Assembly: GCA_963682055.1 (NCBI GenBank)
Contig: OY821746.1
Coordinates: forward strand, 19,023,992-19,087,991
Reading direction: 5' to 3'
Length of the DNA stretch: 64,000 nt
From: Primula veris
Lineage: Eukaryota; Streptophyta; Magnoliopsida; Ericales; Primulaceae
Positions 62,596 to 64,000 of this stretch are shown piece after piece (positions within the stretch are counted from its first letter, which is position 1; every line of letters begins with the position of its first letter). The notes below the pieces were generated by a model that was not told where the DNA came from, did not search any database, and worked only from the letters and a program-made list of their open reading frames with translations. The translations under genes and the position numbers were made by a program.

Positions 62596-64000
62596 GTGGT
62601 TTAGAACCCGTGATATTCCTTTTAAGATAATTGTGAATCTATAATTTGTTTTGTATGTTTCCGTGTTGAACATGTTACATAATTAGTTTAAATTAATCAT
62701 ATCACATGATACACGGACTACTCAAGATGAAATTATAGTGTGATAATAGATATATTTATAGATACATAAATTACCTTTGACTTCCTGTTCATATATTTAT
62801 GCTATATATATATATTTATGGTTTTTATAGCATTATAGTTCCTCGTCAAAGAGCATTGAAATTAATGTTACAGAACATGATTAAACGGTTAAAGCATGGT
62901 GTAATGCATATTTGAATTGGAATTTGCTTGTACGCTTATATGAATACAATCACTTATTTGAATACAACTTGTACTCAACATGCCTGTGAATTAAAGAAAG
63001 TCAATAAAATTTTAATATGATGGACTTGTAATTGCATAGTAGATATACATCAGTAATCTGATGGACTTGTAGTTACGTAGTAGTACTCTATTTGTAATTT
63101 GATGGATTATGTAGTCACTTATGAAAACAGGAGTAATCGGAAATCCGTGAAAAGTATGTTTGTTCTGTTAATCGTTAAGGACTAAACTGTAATGTACCAA
63201 AAGTTTAGGACCGACTATGTAATTCTACTGTAACTGAGTTGATTAAATTATTGAATTTACATGTGCAGTCCCTGTAATATATCATTTATATGCAGAACAT
63301 TATATATATATTTTGATAATAATTGCTTTTCCACGGCTGTTTGTATACATATCAAGGTTTTTCATAATAGCAATATTTAAGGTTTTATTATATCATATTG
63401 CGTGATAATTGTACACATAATTGCTCGTTATTTTGTTATTTAAAGAAAAATGTGAGAAGTATTGACTTTAATGTTACTTACATATTACTAACTTGCTAGT
63501 CTACAATATATAAATTGTATAAAGTTTTATTTCACCAAGCAAATTAAGAATATATTTGGCAGTAAGGTTTATGGTGGATTTGTAGAATCTATGTAATTGT
63601 TGTATACAGGTATGTGTATGAGTACTAAATCATGTTTGTTGCTTAAAAGGTTAAAAATTTTAAAAGAAAAGAAAATATTAATGTAAATTAATGTATATAA
63701 ATAAAAATTATTGATGATTGTTGATCACTTTTAAAGTGAATATTGAATTATATTCTATTAAAGATATAATATATTTTTGTGTAGGGAATACAAGTCATAG
63801 ACCACTAGACGTGTACTACATAAATAAATCTCAATCAAGTAGGATTTTATCAAGATTTACAAGTGTCTTTATGTATTATGCCACATAAAAAAAGAGTTAC
63901 CAACTCCAAATAAAAATTACTTTATATACACAAATTGGGTGGATATACAAAATTATTTAGGCTACTTTTTTCATTATTTTTTGGATAAGGGTTTTCTGTG
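62596..64000 (+). other. Possible internal region of the right-hand LTR element, non-coding
   Basis: AT-rich with no gag or pol homology and no long reading frame up to the window edge. It may be a non-coding (TRIM/LARD-like) interior or unrelated flanking DNA. Confidence 0.3.

Overview
This is plant nuclear DNA, most likely from a eudicot: it is AT-rich, its genes have many short introns, and it carries plant-specific families (DTX/MATE, PR-1, CIPK, PTI1-like kinase, GLUTAMINE DUMPER) and plant transposons (Ty1/copia, Cassandra TRIM, Stowaway, Harbinger, CACTA, Mutator and hAT derivatives). No species can be named from the sequence alone.

Genes in order: a 5'-partial MATE/DTX transporter (minus, runs off the left edge); a full-length but decayed copia retrotransposon (3477-8356); a one-exon PR-1 gene (13681-14202, minus); a three-LTR Cassandra TRIM array with 5S rRNA-like segments (15245-16335); a 14-exon CBL-interacting protein kinase closest to CIPK21 (17558-20968, minus); an 8-exon plastid-targeted UbiE-type methyltransferase of the At1g78140/At2g41040 type (23574-29176, minus) with a Harbinger-type MITE in intron 1; a Mutator-like element with a 9-bp target duplication (30483-32212); a 2-exon secreted At4g14100-like protein (33085-34240, plus); a 5-exon acylated receptor-like cytoplasmic kinase of the At3g15890 type (34710-38090, minus); a one-exon GLUTAMINE DUMPER gene (57524-57952, minus); and a putative 5' LTR with primer-binding site (62174-62595) that continues past the right edge. 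The genes are independent single-copy types with no operon-like relation. Exon borders were assigned by hand from splice consensus, reading-frame phase and family similarity.

The most unusual region is 42632-48546: a 5.9-kb element with matching inverted ends whose interior is a 5.2-kb minisatellite. Its roughly 23-bp unit is itself a palindrome (core CAGTCCGGACTG and variants), and the units are organised into a higher-order repeat of about 1.1 kb. Three other loci (near 9.0-10.3 kb, 22.1-22.7 kb and 52.8-54.1 kb) have the same plan of AT-rich flanks around a degenerate minisatellite. The remaining long gene-free stretches are AT-rich intergenic DNA in which I recognise nothing beyond the small repeats listed.
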